The notes under the pieces are model-generated. The model was not told the origin of the DNA and did not search any database. It saw nothing but the letters and a program-made list of their open reading frames with translations. Positions 48,024-60,201 of a stretch of 64,000 bases of DNA are shown here, one piece after another; position 1 is the first letter of the stretch, and the number at the start of each line of letters is the position of its first letter. The DNA comes from Isoetes taiwanensis (taxonomy: Eukaryota > Streptophyta > Lycopodiopsida > Isoetales > Isoetaceae), in assembly GCA_021234155.1 (NCBI GenBank), contig JAJEKV010000001.1, forward strand, positions 28,787,768-28,851,767. Direction: 5' to 3'. The position numbers and the translations under genes are program-made.

Positions 48024-48818
48024 GGTCGCGTGTACTAAACGAGATGTAGGAGTAGGGTGCTGGTACGATGGCGGCAAATGGCCATGGTCATGGATCATGG
48101 CTATGGCAAAGCTTACGCGACGACGAGGCGGTGGGAAGAAAAAGGACGAAAACAAAAAAGTAACCATCACTTTTTAAATTTTTAAAGGTTTTTTTATAAA
48201 AAAATTTTATACGGTAGAAAATATGTTAAGACCCGCAAGGCAGATGATTGAGGACGATCAGTCTTGAGACGGGAAAGAATTGTTACGGCACAAGCTCGGG
48301 GGAGTGGCTCAGAGGATTTGCAGAGATGAACACAGAGGCAAAGGTGTTAGTCACCATTTTGAAATCTAGATGTGTCGTGGAGTTAAAAGGAAGAAGCTGT
48401 TTTAATATAAAAAGGCCATGCCTGCTAAAAAAGGCAAAAGTCGGAGAGAGATCTATAAATAGAACCTCAACTTCACAGGGTTGTAACTAAGTCTTTATGA
48501 TCCACAGTTGATCCCAGAGAAGTTGTTCAGTTGAACAACAGAATTCTCAGTTTTGGGAAGAGCCACAAAGATCCTTTGCAGTGTTCGCAAATCTGAGCCC
48601 GGTTGGGTGGTGAATTTGTGCCAGAAAATCCTGTTCTTGGGTTTTAAAGTTGTTAGGATTAATTGTGACTGCTAGTTTTGCAGGTAGGAAAGACCGTTTG
48701 TATCAAAATACGCGTCACTTTTTATACGCAAAAAAAATACGAGCGTGATGGTGGATTTTGGAGTTTATTTTTTAGTTAATACATATTGGAAGGGCACTTT
48801 GAAGGGCACGTACAATTA
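48024..48818. other. non-coding stretch before the LINE
   Basis: AT-rich sequence without a recognised gene. It may hold the leader of the minus-strand gypsy element and the 5' UTR of the LINE. No TGGTATCAGAGC primer site is seen. Confidence 0.5.
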
Positions 48819-49500
48819 TGTATGCCTCCCAAGGCAAAGAAAGCAGGATCAGGTTCAGGTGATCTGATCAAATATGAAAGGGATTCCCCTCGGCTTGAGG
48901 GCTGAGGTTTTGTCACTCCAAAAAACCTTGGGTGATGTGGTGCAGCAGAATTTAGCTCTGAAAAGCCAAAATGAAGAATCAAACAAGCATCCAGTAATTG
49001 ACTATACAATACAGATCAAAGCCTTGGAAGCAAATCTTGCATCCTTAATTGCTGAAACAACTAAGGAGCAAATGTTGCTTCACCAAGAGCACATTACAGC
49101 AGAGCAAGCAGACATGGAATCCCGAGCCAAGAACCTAAAGATATCCAGTCCGGCAGATGAAGAAAACGAAAATGTTCAAGAGGTAATTGGACGTTTCTTC
49201 TCTAATATTATGCATTTACATGAACCTCAATTCGTATCAGGGAAGAGATTGGGAAAACCCGATTTCCATGCTCGTCCAATTCTTGTCAGGTTTCGATCAA
49301 AAGAGGCCAGAGATAGGGTCCTTCAAAATAGAATTGCATTGAAGGGACAGAAGGTTTGGCTAGATTTAGATCTAACATCAATGCAATTAGAAGTAAGGAA
49401 AAAAGAGTGGGCAAAGGTTAAAGAAGCAAGGGATTCTGGTTTTGTATCCTATTTGGATCAGAGTGGCAAAGCAATGCTCACAAAGAAGAAACGAAGTTAG
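48819..49500 (+). pseudogene. LINE ORF1 (coiled coil and RNA-binding domain)
   Basis: The likely start is ATG 48819 (MPPKAKKAGSGSG); a frameshift near 48880 leads into a 208-codon open frame. That frame has a helical, coiled-coil-like N-terminal part (LSLQKTLGDVVQQNLALKSQ), a middle region (EVIGRFFSNIMHL), and a C-terminal part with HARPILVRFRSKEARDRVL and KGQKVWLDLDLTSMQ. This order resembles L1 ORF1p proteins (coiled coil, RRM, C-terminal domain), which bind LINE RNA as trimers. No CCHC knuckle of the usual plant L1 type is seen. ORF2 begins 12 bases after its stop. Confidence 0.65.
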
Positions 49501-49512
49501 GAAATTGGGGCC

Positions 49513-51805
49513 TTGAGCATGAGCATGTGGAATGCTCATGGATTGAGCCAAATGAAAGTAGATGCAACAATTGAGACATGGAAGCAACAAGATATCTTGC
49601 TTTTTGTTGAGACATGGAAGCATCAATCTCGTCCTTTGCCAGACATACCAGGACATATTTTGATTGGTCATTCGTGGAATGAGAAAAGGGAAGGACTTGG
49701 GCGTGGATATGGAGGTATAGCTATTTATTGTAAAACACAAATTGAGCATGCTTTCCAGATAATGAAAGAAGATAAGAATAAGCAATACGTATGGCTTAAA
49801 ATCAAAACCACAAATGTGGATCTTTTTGTAGCAGTCGGTTATTTTTCTCCACTCAATGCAAGCCTGTACAAAAACAAAAACTTTGACATAGATGACCCTC
49901 TTGGTAGTTTATGTGCAAATGCTTTGGAATACAATGTGCATGGGAAAGTATTCATCATGGGTGATTTCAATGCACGTATGGCTTCCAACAAGCGAGAACA
50001 TGTGTAGATCTCATCGATGCACACTTAGATGAGATGAGCAAGACGAACCGTTCTTGAGATGCTCAGAAGACAAGCTTTTAAATACAATGGGAGATTTTTT
50101 GTTGGAGATGGGCACAATCCGTGGCTTGAAAATTGTAAATGGCATTGATAAGTTTCCAAAATCTGGAAGCTTTACTTGTTTCAGTCATACAGGATCATTA
50201 CTTCATGGCAAGTGATCTAGAATTGGTGCAAGCATGCTTTGTAGGGAGGAAGTTACCCGAGTCGAACCACTCCGCTTTGCATGTGGAGTTCAAATCAGCC
50301 ACACATCCCGATATGAAGCACTTTCTCTTTCATCCAAAATTGAGAATCAATTATAAGCAATGCTTGCCATGCAAAAAACTCGCTGAGGATCTAATTGTTT
50401 CTACTACTTGGACAGGAAAGGTAGTTGAGGATGCAGAGAAATTTATCAATTTGATCTTCTATGCTGCAAAAGAGACTTTTGGTCTCACCAAAAAGCCAGT
50501 GCAAGGGCGGCCCTGCAATTCATGGTGGGATGCTGAGTGTAGAGAAGCAAGAGCTAGACTGCCACAAAACTGCATCAGGAAACCCAGTTGGTATAAGAGA
50601 CTTCTGAGAAGCAAAAAGCAAGCGTTTTTAATAGCAAGGCAATCTGATTTGAAGAAGCAAATAAAACAAGATCCGAAAATGTTTTGGAACAAATTAAGCA
50701 AAAACTCAGGGTAGCGAGATTTAGAGGTAGGCGCTTTGCTAAAGTTGGTGCAAGATATTTATGACGTGGGCAATTCAGAAGGCATGCCAATCTTGGCCAT
50801 TGATGAATATCTTTTCACAAAAATAGAGGTGTAAGAGATACGCTATCAAAGATGGAAAATAACAAAGCACGTGATCTGGATGGTCTATGTATTGAGCTTT
50901 TTAAATGGAGAGGAGACAAAATGCTTTCTATTCTTACAACTTTGTTAAATAAGAGTATCAGACAAGGTCTATCATATAGCTCGAAGTTTAGAGTACACCT
51001 GGAATCCATAAACCAGGGGACACGAATGTAGTACAGAATTACAGAACCATCCTGATAGGTAGCACTTTCGCCAAAATTTTGGGAAGCTTGCTGGAGTACA
51101 AGTTGAGCATCTGGCTAGAAGAGAATGGCAAATGCTCCAATTTTCAAGCGGGCTTTCGGAAAGATTTTAATACGTTAGATCATGCATTAACACTTCGCGT
51201 GTTAGTAGAGAAAGCAAAGGCACCATCTGCAGCACTGTATTGCATTTATAGATTTTGCAAAAGCATTTGATAAAGTGCAAAGGAAGGAGTTAGGTGACAG
51301 AATGGAGCAGCTCGGTGTTCCAGAAAACATAAGAGGAGCTGTCTCACAATTGTATGCAGAGGTATTAATCAAATTATCTCGGGAAGTAAATCCTGTGATA
51401 AGGAATACTATAGGGGTGCGCCAAGGATGTCCTTTATCTCCTACATTATTCGACCTCTTTATCGATGAGCTTGAAGAATGGCTACATGCACGCTCTTTGA
51501 CAGGGACTCAACTTGGTGCTTACATAGTATAGTATGTGCTATAAGAGCATTTGCATAATTTAGCGGCTTTTTGTGCAGCAAGGCAAATGAAAGTAAATGT
51601 TACAAAATCCAAAGTTATAGTATTCGGGACAAAGGAGAGATCAAGATCATGTATCTAGAGCAGGAAATTGAAACAGTGGAGAGTTTTAAGTACATGGGGA
51701 TAGATTTCTCCTCAAGATACAACTGGAAGGACTGTGTCAAAAGGAGATCCACAGACAGAAAAAGGTGCTCTATGGTTGTAGATAACGCCCTGGCCCGAGG
51801 GCGTT
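49513..51805 (+). pseudogene. LINE ORF2 (endonuclease and reverse transcriptase)
   Basis: The APE endonuclease begins MSMWNAHGL (catalytic Asn), with LFVETWK (Glu), VGYFSPLNA and FIMGDFNARM (Asp/Asn); it is open to 50007. NHSALHVEF is at about 50260. The RT parts include FQAGFRKDFNTLDHAL, then IGVRQGCPLSPTLFDLFIDE. The YADD box is missing; the frame jumps from LTGTQLGAYIV to the thumb (MKVNVTKSKVIVFGT). After KYMGIDFSSRYNW the element ends in a hairpin and poly(A) at 51806-51827, without the C-terminal zinc region seen at 39.3 kb. It is an inactive, internally deleted copy. Confidence 0.82.
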
Positions 51806-51827
51806 AAAAAAAAAAAAAAAAAAAAAA

Positions 51828-53138
51828 GGGCCATTCAAGTTTTTAGAGCTTGTTTTTGAGCTCGGTTTTTGAGAGCCTGTTCAGTATATCTGCCAGCACC
51901 TATCTCGAGTGGTCGCCCTTCATCTTTTAGAATGGCTATGAGAAAAGCATGTTTTGTGTGGCTATGGCGTATGGTCGACCCTGTTATTGGGCTAAACCTG
52001 TTTGTTGGGCCAAAGAAAATCGGATGTTTTCTTAGCCACAGCATAAAAGAAAACTCAAGAACAACATAAATCGGCTTCAAAACCCCTGTTCGAGCATGTG
52101 AATTGGCTTCAAAACCATGTTCAGGCCTGTGAATGGGCGTTAAAACCCCTATTTTTCTTGCTCGGGCCTGTGAATCTGTGCCAAAATCCCTGGTTTTCCT
52201 ACTTGGGCATATGATTTTTGTCTAGTCATACAAGGGTTACCTGAACCTTAAACTATCTACAGACTAACCGGTCTCTTGGCTAGAGCCATTATCACAAAAG
52301 GCTTCCATTCTTCAGGTCAGGGTACAGTGGTGAGTAGCTCCTCCTTTACCCAACTATTCCCAAATCGATTTGGGGCAGAATTGGGGGTAGAGACCCAATT
52401 TGCCCCCTAATTTTAGCAACTCTCCCCTGGCCAATCAAATTGGGCCAGGTGGCGCTCCCTAATTAGCTTACACTTCCTAATTAATAACATTAATTAGTTT
52501 AATTAGCTTAATTAACTTATTAACAATTTAGCATAGCTAACAAAAGCCCTTTTAGGTTAGCCCAAGTTATCCCCTAATGACCCATAAGGGTCTACTTATA
52601 CTCGGGTGACATGTCATAGTATTTATACGTATACCATATAAATACATGGAACGTCACAATTCGTGACCTCGGGTGTGGCATTTAAGGTCCTGCCACTAGA
52701 TGCCCTGAAGGACATGTTTTTACATATCTTTGTATAAGACACTTATTTCGAAGCCATCTTAATTTTCTTTACATGTTTTTTTTTTCTGGTTCTGACACTT
52801 TTTGCACATGGCCATATCCTCTAGATATCGTTATGGCATAAACACTTAGAACATAAACTTGTTGTGTCTTGGCACCTACACTATTATTACCCATCATGGC
52901 ATTTGGGGCAATTTGGAGTGTCTTTTGCACCTTATTATATTTCTCTAGAATATGCTCGGCGGTATCGGGTAAGATCATTTCAAGCCGGGTTGAATAAGGG
53001 CCTTAGGGTTCTCACTCTGAAATGAAATTTACAACCTCATTTTAGAATTATGTCACCCTCTATCGACGTGTCATCATCTGATTTGTTCAAATGGAAGAAC
53101 AAATGGTCGTCATTCACCTCTTCAGACATTGTTTGGAG
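51828..53138. other. non-coding stretch with degenerate tandem repeat and LTR-like end
   Basis: At 52070-52200, units of about 40 bases (TTCAAAACCCCTGTTCG-type, then GTGAAT) repeat about four times. ATACCATATAAATACATGG then CGTCACA at 52625-52657 resembles the terminal 40 bases of the gypsy LTR at 23850, so part of this may be an old LTR fragment. The promoter of the Lhcb7 gene should lie here; no clear TATA box was identified. Confidence 0.4.
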
Positions 53139-56100
53139 ATGATCACCTCAGCGACTCTAGCAGTTTCTCTTGGAACTCCTGTATGTTTTTCGCCTGTTGT
53201 TCTGTTCACCACCTTGTCTCTAATAACCATGTCTTTACAGACTACAATATTTCTCCAAGTTTTGAAGATACGAGATACAAATTCCGGAACGAGTAGGAGA
53301 AGATTTGGCTGCAGAGCTTCCTGGCAAGAGGTGATTATAAGCTCTCTTTTTGATAATTTAAACTATGATTCTATGAAAATTGCTGTTGTGCAGCTAGCAG
53401 GAGTATTGCTGTTTTCCGCATTCCCCTTCACAGCAGTCAAGGCCATTGCTAACAGCCGATTGGGGAAACGACTTGAAGAACGCATGCAAGAAACAAAGTT
53501 GGAAGCCCAAAGGAAAGCTCCAGAAGTTGAAGCTGCAGAAAGAAATGCTAAAATTCAAAAGTAATTTTCAATAGAAAAGGGAGAAAAGCTTCGTTTTATG
53601 GTTTTGTTGCATACCCGTTTGAAACCTTATAGATACTGTCAAGTTGATATTCTGTTGCATGATCTGTGGCCACTCTGTTCATGAATATCCTGCATGTCAA
53701 TGTCAAGCATGGGGTTTTGCACAATGCCGTTGCAAGATATATAAATTTTATATGACTCATTCTAATATTGCTAATGATGATGATGATGTATATCCAGATT
53801 ATGCAGCCTTAATTGTCTCTTGACAACGTTACCCTCGTCCTATAAGACTATGGTTTCTTCCTATACTCCCTTCCGAACTGGGGAAAGCAGTGTCTTGTCA
53901 GACTACTTTCGGTACTTCCACATGTCGAAGCCATGTAAACACTTTGGTATCTGGCTGTCATGTCGAATTTGAATTCAAATCTAAAAATATATAGGGGGTC
54001 ACGATTCTTTTCCTTTCATCTTCAACTGCAAGCAGATAACTGTACTTGCAGACAAACTTTAGGCTGGTTTGGGCATCTTTGATGTAATGAAAACACGCCA
54101 TTTCCACCATTTTATGGCATGTCACCACATGTCATACACAAGCCATGCAAGTGACCCTGGTTAAATACGTTGGCCCATCTTCTTAATGTAATTGTCTCTA
54201 ATACATCTCCTACTCTGCCCCAAGTTTATGGTGTTTGTTCTTCCATTAGCTGTCTCAAAATTGAACGTCACTTCTATGTGAAAGATTCTCACCTTGACGT
54301 CTTTTTTCTGGTCATTTTATGGTCCTCTGAACGTGGTATGTATGATCAGTTCTTGGTACGGGTGGGATCGTCCAAAATGGTTGGGCCCTATTCCATATCA
54401 ATATCCTCAACATCTTGATGGTGAATATCCAGGGGACTACGGCTTTGACGTTTTACTCCTTGGAAAAAATGAAGATGACTTTGCCAAGTATTTCAAGTAA
54501 GTGACTTTTTCCTAGCTATGCACAAATTTTGAACCAAAAAGCATAAACTGTTTGTCTTTATTGTGATTCTTTCAAAATACAGGGCATTACCAATTGTGAA
54601 GGATCTGTATATATTGCCTTGCCTTCATGCCTTTGGATACGATTTCTTGAAAGACATTTTGGGGTTGAAACACAGCACTGTTAGTTAAGATAAAGTATGC
54701 TTTCTTTTATTTAGTTAGAAAACAAAGTTGGTTCTGTATTCCCAACACATCTAAGGTGCAGCTGCTCAATCCGGCCCAGAGAGTTTTCGTGTTTGGTTCT
54801 TCCATATTGCTTCAGAAACAATTTGGTGTCAGAGCAGGAACCATCAATCTAGTGCTTGCTGGGACTGGGACTAGCAGGTGGAGCTACTGGATAAGGAGGC
54901 CATGAGTAACTTGTTAGTAAGGACAAAATATAAAACAACAGTGTTAATATTAGACAAACCCTTTTTCTGCAATACATACGCATTGTGCGAAAATGGGGTT
55001 GTGACATTGCATCTGAGGTGATCCCAGTATCTCTATTGCAAGGAACAAAACTGCAGCTGGAGATATGGCACAAGCAAATGTTTTCCTGCAATGCATATGT
55101 TGGTTCATCAAAATGCATTGGAAATTCTGTGAAAAAGGATCGTTCGAATGATACACGAATGATACACGGATGCCAATAGCTGAAGAGACTGCTTTGATAA
55201 GTCATACATTTGATCAGCTTGACAAGCATATGGACAAAAGCATAGGGATGCATCGGTTTGATCAATAGGGCTGAACTTCAAGGTCTTGGAAACCCATTGA
55301 TTATGATGTGGTGGTGGGGACATTATTGCAAGGGACTCACTGACTCAGTTAACAATGAGATGTTGTCAGAAACAATGCATCTGCAATGGGCATGTCATAG
55401 ATCTTGATTACGAAGAGAGTCAGCAAAGGAAGTAAGTCCACATACAATGAGGAAACATTGAATTGTACACCTGTAATAAAGTTGGGCACTTGGTTACGCA
55501 TTGGCCACAATTGTTAAAGGAGAGGGAAAGGCAAGGGTGATAAAGGGAAAGCACCAGCCAGGGCAAACAAAGTCGAGAAAGAAGGAATGGAGTGAACCAC
55601 ATGATGATTCACATTCATGTGATAATGAACCACCAGATCTTTAATTCCTTTGATGCTGGAAAGAGATGTCAGTTGATGAATTTCAATTGTGTTTGTTATG
55701 GCATTGCTCTCGACTTTGAAAAGGAAGTTTAACAGCAACTGTCATCAGGGGAAAGAATTTATAGGATGTCTCATGAGGGAGGGCTGCTGGTTTCAAGAAT
55801 AGCACCTCCAATGTCTATAATCTCTAATTTATTTAGCTACTAGAAGACAACCTTGGCTTCTTTTATGTTTTGTATGTTAGAGACATGTGACTAGTGCAAG
55901 GCTGTTATTCGGAGAGATATCTTATTCTTGGTATTTCTAGGAACAATCCTCAAGACTTTTGAGCTTTTAAGCTTGTCCTATTGTAGCTCTTTTAGATTTA
56001 TGCTTTTCTGTTCCATTTTCAGTTTATTAAGTAATGTTTTAATATTTACTCAGTTGTTGAGGTCATGCCAGTTTTGAAATCCTCCATGCAAGATGGGCCA

Positions 56101-56865
56101 TGCTGGCAGCATTAGGTGCTGTGGTTCCTGAGCTACTCAATCGCTTCTCTGCGATCAAATTTTCAGAGCCTGTATGGTGGCGGGTTGGATATGCGAAGTT
56201 GCAGGCAAGGAAATAGCCTATATGTCGATTTAAGTAACCTTCTCTTGTCATGCTTTATTGTCATGCACAGATTCAATGTAAAAAAATTAGCTTGATCTAT
56301 TGCCTTGTTTTAATGTTTCCATGTTATATCTTGATAAACATTATTTAGTCATGCAAGGTTTTTATAGGATGTTTTCCTGTAGGGAGATACTTTGGACTAC
56401 CTTGGCATACCAGGACTTCATATTGCTGGAGCACAAGGAGTGCTTGTAATTGCCATTTGCCAGTTCATTCTCATGGTGAGTCATATCTTAGAGCTATATT
56501 TGAAGAGTCAATGATAATTTTTGATGCGGATGATAAGATAGATAGTAACTTGTATTTAGGTTGGACCTGAATATGCAAGATATTGTGGTATAGAGGCCTT
56601 AGAGCCGTTGGGAATTTTCTTGCCGGGGAACATCAATTACCCAGGGGGGCCATTATTTGATCCCTTAGGATTGTCGAAGGATGTAACTGCCTTTCAGAAC
56701 TTGAAGGTCAAAGAAATAAAGAATGGGCGCCTGGCAATGGTTGCATGGCTGGCTTTTTATGCACAAGCGATAGTTACTGGAAAAGGTCCTGTGGACAACC
56801 TGATTGATCATGTGAATGATCCTATGCATAATAACCTAGCTGCATATATAGGGAACTGGTTATAA
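53139..56865 (+). CDS. LHCB7: Lhcb7-type chlorophyll a/b-binding protein (six exons)
   Basis: Exons: 53139-53330, 53394-53560, 54350-54496, 56072-56204, 56383-56475 and 56560-56865. Joined they give 345 codons without a stop. The N-terminus looks like a plastid transit peptide (Ser/Thr/Leu-rich, ending RRRFGCRA). ATG 53139 is preferred to the in-frame ATG 53091 because the extra residues are acidic. Then come [11 protein letters not shown] and [18 protein letters not shown]. Helix 1 has [11 protein letters not shown], with the Glu and His/Arg that bind chlorophyll and form the inter-helix ion pair. [10 protein letters not shown] and [19 protein letters not shown] follow. Helix 3 has [12 protein letters not shown]. 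This order fits the rare Lhcb7 clade, not the major LHCII proteins. All splice sites are GT-AG except intron 4, which is GC-AG. The protein is expected in thylakoid membranes as a photosystem II antenna-type protein; its exact role is poorly known. Confidence 0.92.
54760..55780 (+). mobile_element. decayed LTR-retroelement remnant in Lhcb7 intron 3
   Basis: TGGTGTCAGAGC at 54824-54835 is one base off the standard tRNA-Met primer-binding site. Downstream on the same strand, a zinc-knuckle-like [12 protein letters not shown] (first Cys lost by a one-base deletion) can be read near 55464-55505. This spacing fits a gag region. No LTRs are evident. Confidence 0.5.
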
Positions 56866-58296
56866 TTTGGCATGTGAGCAGTCCCTAAATCCGTATCCTA
56901 TTACCATTATTATTTATTTGGTGGTAAAAATTAGATTTTGTAAAGGAAGTGAAAATGCAAATTTTGCCTTTGGCTATTGAATGCTAACCCAAATCTCAGT
57001 ACACATTATATACTTGAAGATAAAACTGAGCAAATGCTGGATTGCAATTGCGAGGGGAAGATTCTCCCTCAAAATTGCTTGATCACCGGGTGATTCGTAC
57101 TTCCAAAGCTTCATTTGCATTCAGCTGATTCTCTTTAGGTTTTTGTGCTAAGGATGTCATTTCAAGTTTTTGCATTTTCAAGTTTTGGGTTCGATCCCAA
57201 ATTGTTCCTTGAGGATACTTGGGAGACCTTAGGCTCGTGCTTGTTAAAAGTCTTTCCCCAGAGTCGGAAAGTTGGCTTAGTTGACATTCTGTTCCCATCT
57301 CCAACCCCGTGTCACCACGTGTCAATGTTTCTAACTCTAAAAATGGACTAAAGTCGCACTACACTAAAGAAATGTGTGGACAAGTTATTTTTTAGAATGC
57401 GTTCGAGAATGAAGCCCAGAATGAACTCCAAAATGAAGCCCAGAGATTATTTTAACAAGTAATTAACATTGAGCAATTTACTAGTGATTCAAAAGAATCA
57501 AAAGTTCATTCAAAAGAATTAAAAGTTTAGATTTCCATATACACTGCCAAGCTTTACAAAAGGCCAAGATTTGGACTTCAAAAGGACAAGATTTGGATCT
57601 ACTCCTTGATCCAAGAGGCCCTCTACAACTCCCCTTTCTTGAGTTATATTCTGAACGAAGCGGGGTTTTTGTGAGAAAGAATATCAAAGGATCGTGGTAT
57701 GTGAGATCTTCTTGACCTTCTTGACTTTCAGATGCTATTCCAGCCATAACAGACTAGAATAGCACAAAAACTCTGAAAAACATAAGCCCAGAGCAGTTAG
57801 AAGCCATTAGAAACTTTCGAAGACTAAGAACCTTGAAGAACTTGATAAAATGAAGAAATAGTGTCAGTCACATAACACAGAAGCAAACATAACAAGAAAA
57901 CAAAGAAATTACCTAAAATCGAAGGATCTTTTGTGCAAATGCCAAACTGGATGGATCTTTCGTCCAAGCGCCTTCAAATCGGCCAAAATATCAGGATCTT
58001 TACCACTACTAGCTGCTTATACAAGAACACAGGTCAGAAGAAAAAAACCATGCAATACTTCTGCACAAGCGCCAAAATCGTGTCTTAGGCGCCAAAAATC
58101 TCAGCAACGGTCTCGAAGCACTCCAGGAACAACCTTCAAGCACTCCATTGAATCAGTGCCACAGCCGGAGGCGCCATAGCCAGAGACGACCAGAGATGCA
58201 GAAGAAGAAAGAAAGGAAGGAAAAATTATGGAGTACCACTTTTATATGCTGACGTGGCAGAATGCCAGCTAAGCCAACTTTTCGTTAGGCCAAAGC

Positions 58297-58516
58297 CCCC
58301 TTGGGCTATTTTCTGGCCTGTTAAAGTGGCCTCCGCGTTACCTAAAAATAATAAATAACGTAACTGCCAGGAGCCCTACCAATGGCTTACGTATAAGGGA
58401 AAGGAGCGCGTCGGCCACCTTGACAGGCCGGAAAGTAGCCCAAGGGCCTTTTTCCCTTATATGTAAGCCACTGGTAGGGCTCCTGGTAGTTACATTATTT
58501 ATTATTTTTAGGTAAC
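58297..58516. repeat. interleaved inverted repeats (A-B-A'-B')
   Basis: A (58297-58320, CCCTTGGGCTATTTTCTGGC) is the reverse complement of 58424-58447. B (58337-58402, GTTACCTAAAAATAATAAAT to TATAAGGGAAA) is the reverse complement of 58451-58516, with few mismatches. The arms interleave instead of nesting. Confidence 0.8.
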
Positions 58517-59506
58517 TTTTAGTTATAGGATGCTAAGCGGCATCGCCATAGCACCGTCAATGTGGTCTCATTGTGGCCATGGCCTATGCGATGGCTTTTG
58601 CATCGGCTGTGGCATCCAAGCTCAGGCGAGTATTTGCTTTTGTGTAGCTGTTCTTCTTACATTCCGCTCTGCTTAGATTTTGTGATTATCTGGTCCTTAC
58701 ATTCTGCTATGCTTCCATTCTAGTGAGTATCTGCTTACATTCAGCGAGTATCTGCGCTTCTTACATTTTGCGAGCACCTGCTTACATTTGGCGGGTGTCT
58801 GTCTTCTTCTTTGGCCTTAAAAGTAGGTGCTGCTTCTTTAGCTTTAAAAGTAGCTGCTGATTCAAAGTCAGGACAACCTGTTCTACTAACATAAAGCAAG
58901 AAATTTAAGATAGCTCTGCTCACAAACGATCCCTTCTACATCTCCAAGACACCGAATCTATTTTTTTCTTAGCAGAAATTGGCCCTTTTAAAGCAAGATT
59001 GGCCTTTTGAAGCAAGAGTAGACCATTTTTGAAGCAATAATCTAACCCCTAAATATAAGATAATCCATATCTCTACGAAGAATCTAGCTTTGCATAAACT
59101 AGAACATCTCGCCCTTGCAAGGATCGACCAGCAGAAGAGAGAACAAAGCTTAAGGCAAACAGAGTTTCGCCCTATATGGTGATTTCATTTACGGGCGCCC
59201 CCGCCTGCCATTTTTTCGCCGAGAACATTCTCCTCCTCAAATTTTGACCACCTTCAAATTTCGCCCTTATTTAGCAAAATTTAAAGAGGCGAAAAAACTT
59301 TGTTGATGTTTTGTTGACGTTCTTGGGCGGCACCGCCTCCTCTCGCCTCCTCTGTGTTTCTGCACAAGTCCAAGCTCCTCCACTCCAACGATCTGCTTCT
59401 TCAAATGCTGATCTGTGACTTCAGAGTACCATGCCAAGATCTATGCGAGTACCATGCGATAATCTGATCCGCTTTTCTAAGGATGGCCGTAAACCTACTT
59501 CAGGAT

Positions 59507-59866
59507 GTGGTTAACCCAGATACATGTCCGGGTTAACCACTGCTGCTCAGTTTCAAGCTCAAAAGACAATGATTTCTGCATGTTTTTTCACTGATCTTTC
59601 TTGATCCACGCTCAAATCATCTGCTTTCTTGATAGAATGAGGTTTTGAGGGGTTGGCAAGGCGATTCCAATGGTGTTTGCACCGGATTAAACCGTTCAAG
59701 AAGCTGATTGCAAGCTCTATTCAAAGATCAGCATGCCAATACACAGTCCCACGCTCAGTTCACCGTGTGGTTATCCCGGCCAAAAAACTATGGTTAGCTC
59801 GGACAAAAGTGTGGTAAGCTCGGATATAACAGTCGTTAACCCGGACATGTGTCCGAGTTTACCACA
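59507..59866. repeat. cluster of palindromic GTGGTTAACCCGGAC half-sites
   Basis: Seven variants of GTGGTTAnCCCGGAC in both orientations occur at 59507-59520, 59526-59540, 59765-59781, 59789-59804, 59810-59825, 59833-59847 and 59850-59864. Two pairs form near-perfect palindromes (59509-59538 and 59835-59862). Confidence 0.7.
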
Positions 59867-60201
59867 TCCCGGAGTAGATATATGGCGTTTCACTTTTCTA
59901 ATTATTTTTTTGGAGGCAAGGGCATAAACAAGACAAGATCCAGCAGACAAAGGCATACCAGAAAAAGCGGCCATAGATGAAGATGAAGCTTCGTTATTCT
60001 TGCTTGTTTGGTGCTTTTTTTCTTCAGTGCCACAGATTTGGCAGAAGTTTTGGGCTTGAATCTGGCTGCAACAAGATCTGTGAGACGAAAATCCAATGAT
60101 GAACTTCGAAAATCAAAATTAAAGGCAAAAGCATGCTACATACATCAAGGTCTCCTCAAAAGCCAGGAAAAATTTGAAGCTGGATCAAAATTTCATCGGA
60201 G

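Noticed and set aside
54582-54690. Possible extra Lhcb7 exon ([20 protein letters not shown]) after exon 3
   Set aside because: Splicing exon 3 directly to 56072 restores the conserved [13 protein letters not shown]; including this piece would break the frame and the family alignment.
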